A stretch of 64,000 nt of DNA from Macrocystis pyrifera. Taxonomy: Eukaryota; Sar; Phaeophyceae; Laminariales; Laminariaceae. Position 1 is the first letter of the stretch. Each line of letters begins with the position of its first letter. The stretch is from contig JASSKH010000025.1 of NCBI GenBank assembly GCA_031763025.1, positions 1,612,001 through 1,676,000 on the forward strand. Direction: 5' to 3'. Under the pieces are notes generated by a model. It was not told where the DNA came from. It saw only the letters and a program-made list of their open reading frames with translations, and searched no databases. Below are positions 21,001 through 31,377 of the stretch, one piece after another. The position numbers and the translations under genes were made by a program.

Positions 21001-23775
21001 GCAAAGGCTAAATCCAAGAGTATGGCGATGTACGTACGGACGAAGTCTCGCCCGGTGCCCGATATGGTAGGTGAAGTGAGGAGGGTGGTGAATTTTCACC
21101 AGGAGCTGGACGCGAAATGTCTGGAGCAGGGTGAGCTCCCGCTGCTGAGCCCACCGAAACGAAAGGGTAAGTCAGGGCCCGCGGGCACTGCTGCAGTGGC
21201 GAACAATCTCATCAAGTGCCTCGAGAATGGATGTGGGTCTGACCCACTGCCGGTGGAGGAAATGTAAGTGTGCCGTGGGCTGGGTACATATCCCAGCCAA
21301 TGTTGTATGGTTAAGGACTTCTCGCACATGTCCGACGTTCTCTCTTGCCATGTATTAATCCCACTTACTCGTACATTGTACGCCCTTGTCGCTTGTCACT
21401 TATTTATAATTTCCGCCACGTGCTTCTGCCTAGGTACATGGAGGTTGGTCGGGGGCCGAAGACGAACCTTATGTCATACTCGAAGAAAGGAGGCACGGGC
21501 AAGAACGAAGCGTTCCACAGCAGCATTAACCGTTCGGTTGATGGCACGTCTCACATCAGCGCTGAAGCAATTGACATGAAGCTGCTAGCTCGGGTTCACC
21601 GTCACAACTACGAGATGGACCGCAAACATGGCCGCACGAGCAAGGAATCGACTGGGCGCGTTTGGATTGAGCGGGACGCCAACGACGCAGCGAAGCTCTG
21701 CCTTACTACGGAACCTTTCCCCAAAGCGGGTCCCCGCCCTCAGGTGAGACCCGAGAGTTGGCCATTTTCGTACAGATGTGCAGAATTACTATTTACGGTA
21801 AACACAGCTGATATGGCGGCAAGGGGGCACCAGTAAGTGTTTATGTTCTTTTTTATGTTGTTTGTTTGTGTCTACTGTTTATATCAGTTTGTTATGAGGT
21901 GCGAGCTACGTCTATCGACGACGCACAGCTTTTGGTGTTCCTGTACGATGTAACGTTTTTCTTGTTCGGTGTGTCTTACTTCGGATCATCCTTGTCGTCG
22001 TTTTCCTCACAAAAAAAATTCAAATCACTGTCCATCTTCCATATTGCTGTAGTTTCTTCTGTTCGCTTGATCATCCGCAGCTTTCGCGCACGCTTAGCTT
22101 CGATAAGTGAGCGCACGCTATTAACAGCATCGTCATCCATTCAGAACCACTCACCTCCACTGTTACACCCACCACTGTCACACCCACCTCCCGTTTGTTT
22201 TGTAACAACTTCCTACCAGTATGTGCCATTCGTCTCTTTTTATTCTGCGTTTGCGATTGTGCTCTTATGTGTATTCTGCTCCGCTGTTCCCGGCAATTCT
22301 CCAAATTCGTATAGGTGTCCAAGGATGGCTTCGAGCCGATGGGGTTCGAGTATGCCCAACGCACGAGGCGGGACGAGCTGGCAAAATGTCGGAACGAAGG
22401 ACTAAGGAGTGCCCGTGCAAGTAGGGTGGCGCAACGGAGTACGGTCGAGAGTTCACGGGGCGACTCTGGAATCGACCGTCATCCTCCTCAACCCTTGGCG
22501 AGGGTCAGAGGCGCGGCTGGGGCTGCGGGGGTGAAAGAAAAAGCAGGTGGTCTCCCACAACCCCTTCAGCAAGACCGCCTAACGGTTGCCGAGACGAGCA
22601 GGACAAGCGACAGTGCGGTTGGAGGGGCCGACAGAGCAGTTGGGGGGGGCGACTGTGCGGTTGGAGGGGCCGACAGTGCGGTTGGGGGGGGCGACTGTGC
22701 GGTTGGAGGGGCCGACAGTGCGGTTGGGGGGGGCGACTGTGCTGTTGGAGGGGCCGACGTCGGAGAAGCCCCTCGTACGGTCAACTTGGGTGGGTCACGG
22801 GTTAAGCATGTGAGACGGCCCACCGTCGAATCCCAGCGCCCCCTCACCCCACGAAGCCCGGAAGAGGTCGTCTTGCTGAGCCAATCGTTAGCGAAAGCGC
22901 AGAGGCAGAACGAAAAGGACGTGCCCGCAGCGGCGGTAGAGCTGTACAACACGGAGTTCTTTAAGGAGCAGTTCTCGGAGGTGTCCACGCCGACGATCCG
23001 TGCGCCCACTTCAACGGGAAAGGTGAAAAAGAGATCGATCGAAGTGGCCGCGCAGAAAGCCTCCAAGAATGTCGAAAAGCTCGCCACAGCCTTGAGCAAG
23101 GGTCACTCCACTGCGAGTGAGCCCACTGCGAGTGAGCCCACCGCGAGTGAGCCGCCCGTTGAGCCCAAGAGAAAGCGCAAACGCTGGGATGTACATGCTG
23201 CAAGACTCACTGTTGCGAACGGCACTCCTCTGGGGATTGGACAGATCAACACGCTCTCAGACACGTTGGCCAACATGTACTTGCGATCTCTGCACCTGTC
23301 AGCCAGTGGCAACAGGGACGCCAAGCGCCAGCGCCTGCAGGACTACTTTAGAGCTAAAAACCTGACGTCATACTCCCCTCCGGTCGATCCGGGTAGGGGC
23401 AAAGCGGCATCGGGGGCGGAAGCGGAAGCTGAGACTATGACGGGGGTGGACGCGGGGGCAGGAGCAGGGACTGGGACGGGGCCGGGAGCGGGGTTTGGGA
23501 CGGGAGCGGGGGGGGGGGCGGGGGCGGGGGCGGTGGCGGAAGTATCTGTTTTCCAGCCGATCCAAACCGCGGCATATGATATCGGGGGAAGCGCGGCGGG
23601 GGCGGGGGCGAGAGCGGGGGCGGCTGTTTTCCTGCCGATCCAAACCGCTGCACATGATATGGAGGGAAGCGCGGCGGGGGCGGGGGTAGGAGCGGTGGCG
23701 GTAGCGGGGGCGGCTGGTGTTGCAGCTATGGATAGTAAAGGAGAACTTAATTTAGAGGGTTTGAGGCCCATGTGA
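17210..23775 (+). CDS. Multi-exon transposase-derived gene (DUF6729-like zinc ribbon plus RNase H-like core), frame breaks
   Basis: Exons run in order along the plus strand with GT-AG junctions. The order is an N-terminal zinc-binding exon, a Glu/Pro-rich linker, a CPGCRS zinc ribbon region, a stretch with LPEAIVAKLPFRFFKQ, a catalytic-type segment (LNWDGTF, then VYDDRCCQQ, then FGDAFHM), a KGGTGKNEAFHSSINR segment and a long low-complexity tail. The zinc ribbon plus D-D-E/RNase H-like order matches transposase-like proteins with a DUF6729 domain that I know from fungi and algae; this is recall, not a search. The junctions at 20232/20451, 20613/20766, 21263/21434 and 21743/22315 all keep phase. 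At least three one-base shifts are needed elsewhere (near 18050, 18285 and 20870), so it is either a decaying gene or a correct gene with assembly indels. It may be a transposon gene or a tamed one. Confidence 0.55.
18061..18330 (+). CDS. Exon 2 region of transposase-derived gene
   Basis: In a different frame from exon 1, the sequence reads MQPDAATLDMKKREG, then a helix-like VFATIHVVVALYVHEVVFFE. After a further shift near 18285 it reads TWPVLHYKLF and ends at a donor GTGAGC. The last stretch has about 85% G/C at third positions, which supports coding. It joins in phase to the zinc ribbon exon at 18475. Confidence 0.4.
18475..18684 (+). CDS. Zinc ribbon exon of transposase-derived gene
   Basis: The exon opens after a pyrimidine-rich acceptor (CATACCTCAG) and reads MGVRMICPGCRSNKFV, giving one half of a zinc ribbon (C-x2-C), and runs on through DLCLDTDVMMAFLQ to a donor GTATTT. 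It joins in phase 0 to the exon at 18747 (VRVAHDVDRVVMPVSGKY). Confidence 0.5.
18747..18956 (+). CDS. Exon of transposase-derived gene, with a frame break
   Basis: The exon starts VRVAHDVDRVVMPVSGKYSC, a pattern expected after the first CxxC of a DUF6729-like domain. The following part (ECSEGSGGG ... NEDTVKHYC, ending at GATGAAAG before GTATTG) lies in another frame. A single-base change near 18820-18830 is needed to unite them. Confidence 0.4.
19014..19345 (+). CDS. Coding region of transposase-derived gene (LPEAIVAKLPFRFF)
   Basis: Two overlapping frames carry plausible coding text: DYEGYATYAAVMSCIGEYNS followed by cysteines (about 19026-19180), and YMKLLPEAIVAKLPFRFFKQ then LIDRVRATEGNT (about 19225-19343). 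The second resembles the helix 'LP...FP..LT...' found after the zinc ribbon in this protein group. I could not fix the junction between them. Confidence 0.4.
19586..19795 (+). CDS. Exon of transposase-derived gene upstream of catalytic segment
   Basis: The frame reads AGKQGQEVRDMRRYIRFVDG and then KFNRGTLISTPSVPVLNTIF, and ends near GGGCACGAAGAG before a GTGACA donor. Its position directly before the first catalytic-type aspartate exon and the predicted helices fit the family order. The acceptor is not certain. Confidence 0.4.
20033..20232 (+). CDS. Exon with first catalytic-type aspartate
   Basis: Acceptor CTACACAG, donor ACGAG then GTGTGT. The exon reads DKDHMRAELE, then FLNWDGTFRIAG, with the aspartate of the first RNase H-fold strand followed by Gly-Thr-Phe, and later LFFAMGEDAKVHTFGAL. 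The WDGTF pattern matches the first catalytic strand (D-x-TF) of many DDE-type transposases. It ends in phase 2 and joins exactly to the next exon. Confidence 0.65.
20451..20613 (+). CDS. Exon with second catalytic-type aspartates and FGDAFHMI
   Basis: Acceptor CCGCCCGCAG, donor ATACAG then GTGTAG. The exon reads RYRDRRERSGTLYDLKYVYD then DRCCQQLRN and FGDAFHMIQ. In related transposases the pattern 'YTDNCC' carries the second catalytic aspartate and 'DVFH' follows it; both have clear equivalents here. Phase is kept on both sides. Confidence 0.65.
20766..21263 (+). CDS. Exon after the second aspartate, with a one-base frame break
   Basis: The exon starts after GGGCAG with HTYFRCNRSLFAHPLHANIF and LATDLLEERFGFDHF. 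One base must be dropped in the A-run near 20870 to continue as DHSRRVQFAKEIGQAV, a helical Lys/Glu-rich segment, then DMVGEVRRVVNFHQELDAKC. It ends VEEM at a consensus donor GTAAGT (21264). The following junction to 21434 keeps phase. Confidence 0.5.
21434..21743 (+). CDS. Exon with NEAFHSSINR motif
   Basis: Acceptor TTCTGCCTAG, donor CCTCAG then GTGAGA. The exon reads YMEVGRGPKTNLMSYSKKGG then TGKNEAFHSSINRSVDGTSH. The glutamate in KNEAFH is the natural candidate for the third acidic catalytic residue, and 'NE.FH..LN' is a frequent C-terminal signature in this transposase group. It joins in phase 0 to the last exon. Confidence 0.65.
22315..23775 (+). CDS. Long last exon: repeat-rich C-terminal tail
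   Basis: Acceptor TTCGTATAG, then VSKDGFEPMGFEYAQRTRRD; the frame stays open for 486 codons to a TGA at 23773-23775. It contains a Gly/Val/Ala/Asp tandem repeat (about 22610-22760, unit of 14 residues around AVGGGDCAVGGAD), a short TASEP repeat (23110-23150) and a Gly/Ala-rich tail (23400-23740) with a repeated VFQPIQTAAYDI / VFLPIQTAAHDM block. A KPKRKRKRW basic patch may be a nuclear signal. No known domain is recognised in this tail. Confidence 0.55.
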   Translation: MSKDGFEPMGFEYAQRTRRDELAKCRNEGLRSARASRVAQRSTVESSRGDSGIDRHPPQPLARVRGAAGAAGVKEKAGGLPQPLQQDRLTVAETSRTSDSAVGGADRAVGGGDCAVGGADSAVGGGDCAVGGADSAVGGGDCAVGGADVGEAPRTVNLGGSRVKHVRRPTVESQRPLTPRSPEEVVLLSQSLAKAQRQNEKDVPAAAVELYNTEFFKEQFSEVSTPTIRAPTSTGKVKKRSIEVAAQKASKNVEKLATALSKGHSTASEPTASEPTASEPPVEPKRKRKRWDVHAARLTVANGTPLGIGQINTLSDTLANMYLRSLHLSASGNRDAKRQRLQDYFRAKNLTSYSPPVDPGRGKAASGAEAEAETMTGVDAGAGAGTGTGPGAGFGTGAGGGAGAGAVAEVSVFQPIQTAAYDIGGSAAGAGARAGAAVFLPIQTAAHDMEGSAAGAGVGAVAVAGAAGVAAMDSKGELNLEGLRPM

Positions 23776-25150
23776 ACCGTGCAGGCGATGTCGGTTTGTT
23801 GTTGATCGTCTGTATGCCGTGCAGATAGATGTACATACTGTAGGTATATACCGGTCATACATACTATAGATACATACCGGCACCATTTGTCCAATGAGCT
23901 TGCTGGATGGTCCTTTTCTGAAGTGTTTTGATTGGTTTGTGACGTATCGGAAGGGACACGGCATGTTTCCACTGAACTCGTGCTGGCGTTTATTTTTAGG
24001 ACGTTAATTTGCATCGTTTCGTCTGTGCGTCGTCGTTACGTTTTTTTTGTTGTTTTAGAGTGTTGAGTTCCATTCGTTGTACTGGATGTTTGGCGTATTG
24101 CGACGCTTTTATTTTTTCGTCTATTATACCGTGCTGCTTCGGGCTTCGTTGTGGGGGGGCATTCTTTGCAGCATTTCTCCTGTAACGTTACGATACATTC
24201 TCGTACGGCTAAATCAACATTATCGATGCTATTGTGCTAGAATTTTGCTTGTTTTATGGCTGAAGCATGATCTGCATGTGCTCGGACGGCAATACATAAA
24301 AAAAAACTACTCATATACTGTTATTGCGATGTATGACGAAGCAAGAGAGCGCATTGACAGGGGCTGTTTTCAACCCTGAGTGTCTTTTATATTTTAGAAT
24401 GGGTATGCTCATCTTGAAGAGCGTCATATTATACTACTTCTGCTGTTGACGTACTCCCACTCTGTACCCAAATGTAACGGCCAATACCGAAATATAGTGG
24501 GTACTTGGATTAACTATTTATACATACATGTTACTTATATTTAGGGACAGTGTGGAACTTCTCCTTCTCTGTACGAGTACTTATGATGCCGCCTTACATA
24601 CCAGGTCTAATCATATCCAATACTGGTATCAGTCCATCCAGCCGGTAGCCGGTATACAGCAGCACAGGACACAGGTATATGGCTATATATATATTACCTC
24701 GTGCCTTGTGCCAGGTAATTGGTATATGTACACCGTATATATTAAGAAAACGAGCCCAGATTCACACGGAAATAAGAAGTTCGGGAGTCGTTTGCCACTA
24801 TAGCCAGTATACTCGTACACGACGTACTGAATTTAGGGGAGGAATCCTGTTTCTGGTATATACTACTTCCAGCGGGCGCTGCTACAAAGCCAGAGGCAGC
24901 CGGCCTGACTCCGTGTCAGTCGCAGGCCTGCCTGCCTAGGGGCTGGATGTTAGGACACCCAGGTTTGAATACGGCAACTACTGGGCACACGGGACACGAC
25001 CAAAGGGCCGTATCCAGCCCACGAAGTTTGGCAGTTAAGTTATTTCTTGGGCCCTGTATCGTATGACGATATCCCTGCTGTGATAGGTACTTAGTAATTT
25101 TCATAACATTCAGCGATTATAAAAAACAATCGCTGGAGAAATTGCAAGTA
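23776..25150. other. No gene recognised downstream of the transposase-derived gene
   Basis: AT-rich with frequent GTATATA/TACCGG words and only short frames. I see no repeat partner or domain. A 3' untranslated part of the upstream gene would lie at the start of it. Confidence 0.35.
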
Positions 25151-25164
25151 TCATATTAAACGGA

Positions 25165-25230
25165 ATGGGCAAAATGGGCAACATGCCCATCGGTGCCCAT
25201 CGGTGCCCATCGAGTGCCCATTGCCCATTT
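25165..25230. repeat. GCCCATCG-type short tandem repeat
   Basis: Four to five units of CGGTGCCCAT / GAGTGCCCAT follow each other, flanked by ATGGGCAAAATGGGCAA. A simple local duplication. Confidence 0.7.
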
Positions 25231-26589
25231 TTTACTTGAAAACTCGAATTTTTTATTTTTTCAGTAACCCAAATACCCCCTCCCCCCCCCCCGTGGCTCT
25301 GCCCTGCACCGTCTCAGCTAGGCAGCTGGAGAGCGTAGCAGCCGAAGTACCTTGGTGAGATGAATACCTCGACGAAGTGCTTCCTTTGGGGTCTGTCGCT
25401 TTCCCTGTCGGCGCCGCGTACAGAATGTTTTGTCGTCTGCGGTGGCGTTAGCGCCAGGTCTGTCAGGCCCCGAGCAGGCCGCTGCGCGAGCCGTCCATTC
25501 GAGCATCATGGAAATCAAGGAACAACCACCGAAGCCCCCCCACCCTAACAGATAGCGCCCACAAGTATACCCATCACACCCACGCCTCAGTTCTTCCATA
25601 GGGGTCATTCCTTATCCTCCGTACCGACGTGTCGCCGCGTCCAGCAGTTTATATTGCTAGTCCGAACCACGGAGGCGAACCGTCTGCCAGAGGTCTCAGC
25701 CACCTAGCCGGCTCGCTGCGCGAGACCCTTGCACACAGAATCGAGAAGCCCCCCAGCTTTCGACTGGTTCACGGGCTGCATCTGAAGCATCTCCCGCCTC
25801 TCCGCTGGCGGTGAGGAGAGAGAAGAGGGGTTTGTTTGGACGCAGAGCTGGCTTTGCGGGACCGGGGCCGTCTAGGTTGCGCCAGGTGAGCGGAGGCGCG
25901 CGAGAGAGAGGGCGAGAAGCGACGAGGAAAACGATTATCACAGCAGCAGCATGGCCACCTGGCGTTGATGGGACGGGGTACTGCTGTACTGGTAAAGCAG
26001 AGGACAAACGATGAGTACATACTCGCAGCAGCATGATGTCCTCGGACCACTGATAGCTAACTCTCTGACCCTAGACGGTTGTTGATGCGGCAGTAATATA
26101 CTGGCAGCTGTATTGTACCGCGTTTCGCAAGGTCTTGGTCGTCGTACCTAAAGCATCCGAGTACTTCAGGAGACTTCTTTACAGTACTTTACAGTACTTT
26201 GCAGTACCAGGTATCAGGTATCAGACTGCTGTGACATGACATGTATCAGGTACTACGGCTGTTTCGTAGACTAATAACTAACTGGGTACCAGTACAATAC
26301 CAGGACCCAATGTGCACGTTGTTTGCTTTCGAGCTAGGTATATACAGGTTCGTGCAGCCGCGACACAACAGCGTAACAGCAGCATACCTGGTACTGGGTA
26401 AGGGATTCTCGTATGTTGCTGCTAACTGCAGCCCGGTGCGTACTCGAAATGCTAAACCTCGAAAATACGAATTTCCTGCGCATACGTAGCCCAGAAGCAG
26501 TCGCAGCCTTGAACCTCGAAAATACTCCGTTAGCCTACTAACTGCTGTAGTACTCGGCAGTGTTTAAAGAAACAGGGATTGGGGCGATA
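25231..26589. other. GC-rich stretch then AT-rich, no confident gene
   Basis: A C-run lies near 25282. Frames on both strands at 25318-26050 are open over 60-110 codons but overlap each other and show no domain. Further on, TACAGTACTT is repeated three times near 26180-26205. Confidence 0.35.
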
Positions 26590-26775
26590 TCAACACCAAC
26601 ACCGGTGCTTTCGGTGGTGTGAACCGAAAACCGAAATATCTCCTTTTTCGGTGGTTTTTTTCCTGTTTTTTTTCCTGACCGAAAACCGATATGTTGTTTT
26701 TTTCGGTGTCGGTTTCCCTGTATAAAAACGACTAAAACTGACCGAAACATTTTCCGGATTCGGTTCACAACACTG
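26590..26775. repeat. Dispersed repeat F, copy 2
   Basis: GTGTGAACCGAAAACCGAAA at the left and ACATTTTCCGGATTCGGTTC at the right are inverse relatives. The middle is T-runs alternating with CCGAAAACCG. It is a compact relative of 8430-8960 and looks like a MITE with GTTGTGAACC-type ends. Confidence 0.6.
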
Positions 26776-27084
26776 CCGGTACTGCTTAGATAACCGGTTA
26801 TAAACCAACCGGGTGGGTAGGTGGGTAACATGAAAAAGTCCGGGGCGCTCTCTTTTTTGCACGCTTGTGTGCGTTAGACTTGAAATTGTAGGAGTATGGA
26901 AACCCCGGGGATGATAGAAATGTATCCCCGCGATTGTGGTTATGGCGGGTTGGAAACATCAAAGGTTGTTACGGGTGAGTCACTATTAATGCCTGAGCAG
27001 GTTCCCTTGAAAAATCTGCGTATATGGGAGTATATAACCTCGAAAATACCAGGGCTTTTCACTGTCTGTTTTTTGCTTACGGTG

Positions 27085-27520
27085 GGTGCAATGCGATTCG
27101 GTGCGGTTTTACCGAAAAAGCGCACCGCTTTATGAGTTTGACTTCAATTGAGCCGTACCGCAGCGCACCGCACCGTACGACTCCGAATCTTGAAATCTGC
27201 TCCGAATCGCACCGTTCGAATTCCGAATTTGCCGAAAACGAAACTGCGGCCGGGCCTGTGGGTCTTTTAAGATTTACCTGGTAGTAGGTTGACTCGGTGC
27301 GGGTACGGAGCAGTGCGGTTTCTGGCGGCTTTTACCGAAGCGCACCGAACCGTGCGACTTCAAGCCGAACGGCACCGTATGAGAATGAGAAACAATACTC
27401 TCTCCAAACGGCTTTTACCGAATCGCACCGAACTGTGCGACTTCAAACCGAACCGCACCGTATGAGAATGAGAAACAATACTCCGCACGACACCGTACGA
27501 TTCTCCACACTATACTTGTA
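27085..27520. repeat. CCGCACCG-rich tandem repeat, unit about 80 bases
   Basis: Two to three copies of GGCTTTTACCGAA(T/G)CGCACC, GACTTCAA(G/A)CCGAAC and GCACCGTATGAGAATGAGAA occur head to tail (27320-27500), with worn relatives before them. Low complexity, no gene. Confidence 0.65.
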
Positions 27521-28104
27521 ACCTGTACCGTATCGCACTGCTTGTAGGATTCAACAAGTAGGAAGAACCTTTACGAGTCCCTCGGTTCAGTACTACACCG
27601 TGAAAAGCCTTGGAAAATCCAAGGTATTTTGCGCAGTTATTCGCAGTAACAAAAACCCCGATACCAGTAGTCGTATGATAATATTAAAAATGGAGAATTA
27701 TGCGCATGAGACAGCCCAGTACTCGAAAATTCAACCCCCTACGTACGAAAAGTGATTTGGCTGGTGACGCAGTATCAACCCCCGTACGCTGTGCCTTACT
27801 GCACCTTACTGCAGTACACGCAGTAGATACGGATCAACTCCCAATAAATACTGCGGCACCTTTCCGTCGTGCGTCCTGTATACTTGGTGAGCTTCAACTG
27901 TACCTGGAATTCCAGTATCCACAGCCAGCATCTACAGTATCGCCTGAACATATTCTCTCTGCCAAAGCCCCGTTTACGCCTTCGCGCCCCGCTGTTGCCA
28001 CCGTCGTGCAACGCTGACCTAACCCCACCCGGACACCTGAGCCCTCCAGACTGTGACCCTGGGTACGTTCTGCCCCCTGCGCGCTTGCCGACTATTTTTT
28101 CAAG
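27521..28104. other. Upstream region of the 28-32 kb gene
   Basis: Only short frames. First exons of the downstream gene may lie here but cannot be placed with confidence. Confidence 0.3.
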
Positions 28105-28530
28105 GAGATTCGATTATTGGCGACTCTGCGGGAGACGGAGATGGAGGAAGTGGGGGGGGAGGAGCGAAAGGAGGAGGACCAGGAAAAGGAAGAAAATCGA
28201 GACTACGTCATGCAGAAAGTGCAGCAGCAGGTGGTCGTCAACCCTAACGACGACCCGAACGTAAAACCCAGGGTTCAGGAGATGCAGGAGGAGGGGGAGG
28301 GGGGAGGGGAGGAGTCGGAGGTGAAAACCGAGTGGCAAGTGTGTGTAGGGGAAAACCAGTTTTTCGCTGACCTCCCTCCGTTCTCTGAGTGGGACCCGAG
28401 GGTGATCCCGGACAACGCCGTCTACTCCGCCGACGAACTCCGCGGTAACGTCAGCTGCGACCAGAACCCATTCGACCTGACGTCATTCTGGATGGACAGG
28501 TCCATTGAGATGGGCCACGTGGACGAAGAG
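28105..28530 (+). CDS. Exon a of unknown gene: acidic/coiled region
   Basis: Opens after a strong pyrimidine-rich acceptor (TATTTTTTCAAG) with EIRLLATLRETEMEEVGGEE, continues with Glu/Gln-rich repeats and then ENQFFADLPPFSEWDP and NPFDLTSFWMDRSIEM. It ends GDEE-like (VDEE) before GTACGA. The second half has mostly G/C-ending codons. Confidence 0.55.
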
Positions 28531-31136
28531 GTACGATGCAAGGGTTTTGTGTTGGCTATCGCTTTGAAATTTTCGATAAATCCAACCATCGAAATTTTAT
28601 ACCTGATGTATAATTCGATATATCGTAATATCATAAATAGGTAGATATATCGTAATATCATAAATAATCCGATCTATCAGAGTAGTACGTATTTCTTGAT
28701 GTATCGTATTGATCGCGTTCTACAGTTCATTCCCCTGGCGTCCCTGCGTTTTGTTTTTTTTTCTTGCGAATGTTGAACGAGAAAAGGTTCGATGTACAAG
28801 TATTCAAATCATTCTGGTATCGATTATCGAAGTCGTACGTAATCGCTACGATTTTTCGTTTGTCGATATTGTATCGTAGGTTTATTTGCCTAGGTTTCTG
28901 TGTTTTGCGAGCATTACGAGCGGAAGTATTAATAGTATGCTCGTTGTCGACGGCGTCATTACGTAGGGGCTCATTTCCAGCCTCGCGTGCCGGAATCTCC
29001 GTGTGTTTTGTCCGACGACCGGAACCTCCCAAAACGAACAGACCGAGAAACGGTCGAGTTTTTCCACCACCCGCTCCCACCGACACACAGCAGTTGACAA
29101 CAGGCATATATATGTATGCACAAACGCCGCGAGGCTCTAGCGAGAGTAAGGCATGCCGTTTCTTTCTGGTGGTGATGATCTGCTGTAGATGGAGTATGAT
29201 AGCCCTCGCTAGAAACTCGCTCCCATTCATACCAGGAATTCGTTTCCCACGTCAATTGTGTGCAGTATGTGTGCTGTGTCTTTCGTATCCGATACGATGA
29301 CAGGGCATTGCATTGCGTTGTCTACTCTCGCTGCTGCATTACTGTTAATATGTACTAAGGTGTAATATCTCTGTGTAGTGGTTTTGTGACCACAGAGCTC
29401 ATTTCCTTTCTTTCGGATGAAGAGTCGGCCCGGGCATAGCATGTGCTGTTTGATGTCCACAGGTAAGAAGAAAGGTTTAACGTAAAGGACACACACGCTG
29501 ATGGAAAGAGGCAACTTTTTTTTTTCGGGGGATTTTTCGATCGGACAGAGCGGATCTCCAACTTGAATTTTCCTATGCGTAGGATCTCCGACTTCATCGA
29601 GCTCGAAAGGGGGCCCTACCTATTCGGTTTAGTTGCTACTTTGAAAAATGTACCAGGTAAACTGTTGAAAAGAAAAACTGTGAGATCGAAAATTTTCCTC
29701 AAAACTCATCTTTAAGGCGACCGTTCTAATAAGGAAATCGCTTCCGTAAAACCGGTACGACGATTTTACTTCGGAATTACGGTATCATGAGAATTTTGTG
29801 TGCACTGCTGTCAACCCTGCTGCCAAGCAGAGGGTCAAGTCGAATACACTGCGTAGTGTATTGAATTTTTTTCACACCTTGCCTCTATCCCATCTCGATT
29901 TTGCGACGGCATTGTCTATGCGGACGTACTGGAATACATCACTGACCCAGTAGACGCACAGATGTGCCCGTGTGGCAAAGCAATAGAGAGTAGAACTCAC
30001 ATAGTAGGAGAATGTGAAATATACAAGGAGGAACGGGATGTGTTGGAAGAGGAGATGAGGAAAATAGACGAATGTGACATGGAGGAGTTTGCTACAATGA
30101 ATAGTAGCGAGAAAACGATAGCTATCCTAGGAGATAGATAGTGGCCACAGGAGGCCAAACAGGAAGGGGATAAGATTAGCAAAAAGTTTCTATATAATTT
30201 ATAGAAACAACGTAATGAACGCCCAATTGTTGGAGGTGTCTCTATTAGCAGTAGGAACGGTGCTCCGTCTCGAAAGGGATGCGTGGTCAATGGTCAAATG
30301 ACTAAGGCAAGCAACAAATGAGTACCCCCCCCCCCCCCCGCGCCGCCGTTGCCAATGTCGCAGATTAAGGAGGCCATTGAGCCGATGATGAAAGTCGTGG
30401 AGCAAGTGTGCGAGCTCATCGACACTACCGACGATGTTCTCTCTTTCAAGGTGCGTTTTTCTTACGTAGTTGTTCTGCTAACCCCTTTTACTGCTCCCAC
30501 CCTATTGGTCAGGACTCCTTTTATGCTAATGTTCAATCCAAATGGTTCTTGGCTAGGGACGGAGTGGTACGTCTAACCCGTTTGGGCCTTAAGGAATGCA
30601 CTCACTCCCGCTTTGGGGACAAAAACACTCGAAATTATAGTACAATTTACGTCCGTGTAGGACGTTTATTCCTTCCGCTGTTCTTGAGTACCAGGTATTT
30701 TTTGTTTTGTTGTCTTTCCTGTTTCTCTTGTCTCGGTGTGTGTGGACTGCTGCCGTGTGCATGCTGTGCTTTTTGTATCCAATACGATGGCATGGCATTG
30801 CGTTGTCTGCTCTTCCTGCGGCATTAAAATGAATGTGCTGTATTAATAGTATCTCTGCCGTGTCGTGGTTTCGTGGCCACAGAGTTTGCTTCTCTCTCTC
30901 TAGGGAGGAGGATCGGCACGGACACTGGGTGTGATGGATGTCGACGGGTAGAAAGGAGGGTTTAACCCTCTCTGGACGTGAGAGGGGAAACTTGACGATA
31001 CAAAGTGATGACGACTACAGCAACGGCCACTGCGTGATTGGGGGATGATACTCTACAATGGTTGGTGTCCTGCTGTAGTTTCAATGGTTGAATTCAAGGA
31101 GTCGTACGGCACGGGCGCCACATGATCCTCCTACCC

Positions 31137-31181
<45 letters not shown>

Positions 31182-31333
31182 AGCGCTCACGCTGTTCCCG
31201 GACGATTGATAACACCAGAGTTACCAACCATTGTTCTGGTGGCTGTCTAGGGGTTAGTGCCTGAGCCGACCTTAACCCTTTTACGAGCGCGTCGGAATGG
31301 TCGTCATCATCGTCACCATCATCGTCATCATCA

Positions 31334-31377
<44 letters not shown>

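Noticed and set aside
23343..24014. Minus-strand open frame of 223 codons rich in Pro/Ala
   Set aside because: It is the mirror of the Gly/Ala-rich tail of the plus-strand last exon.
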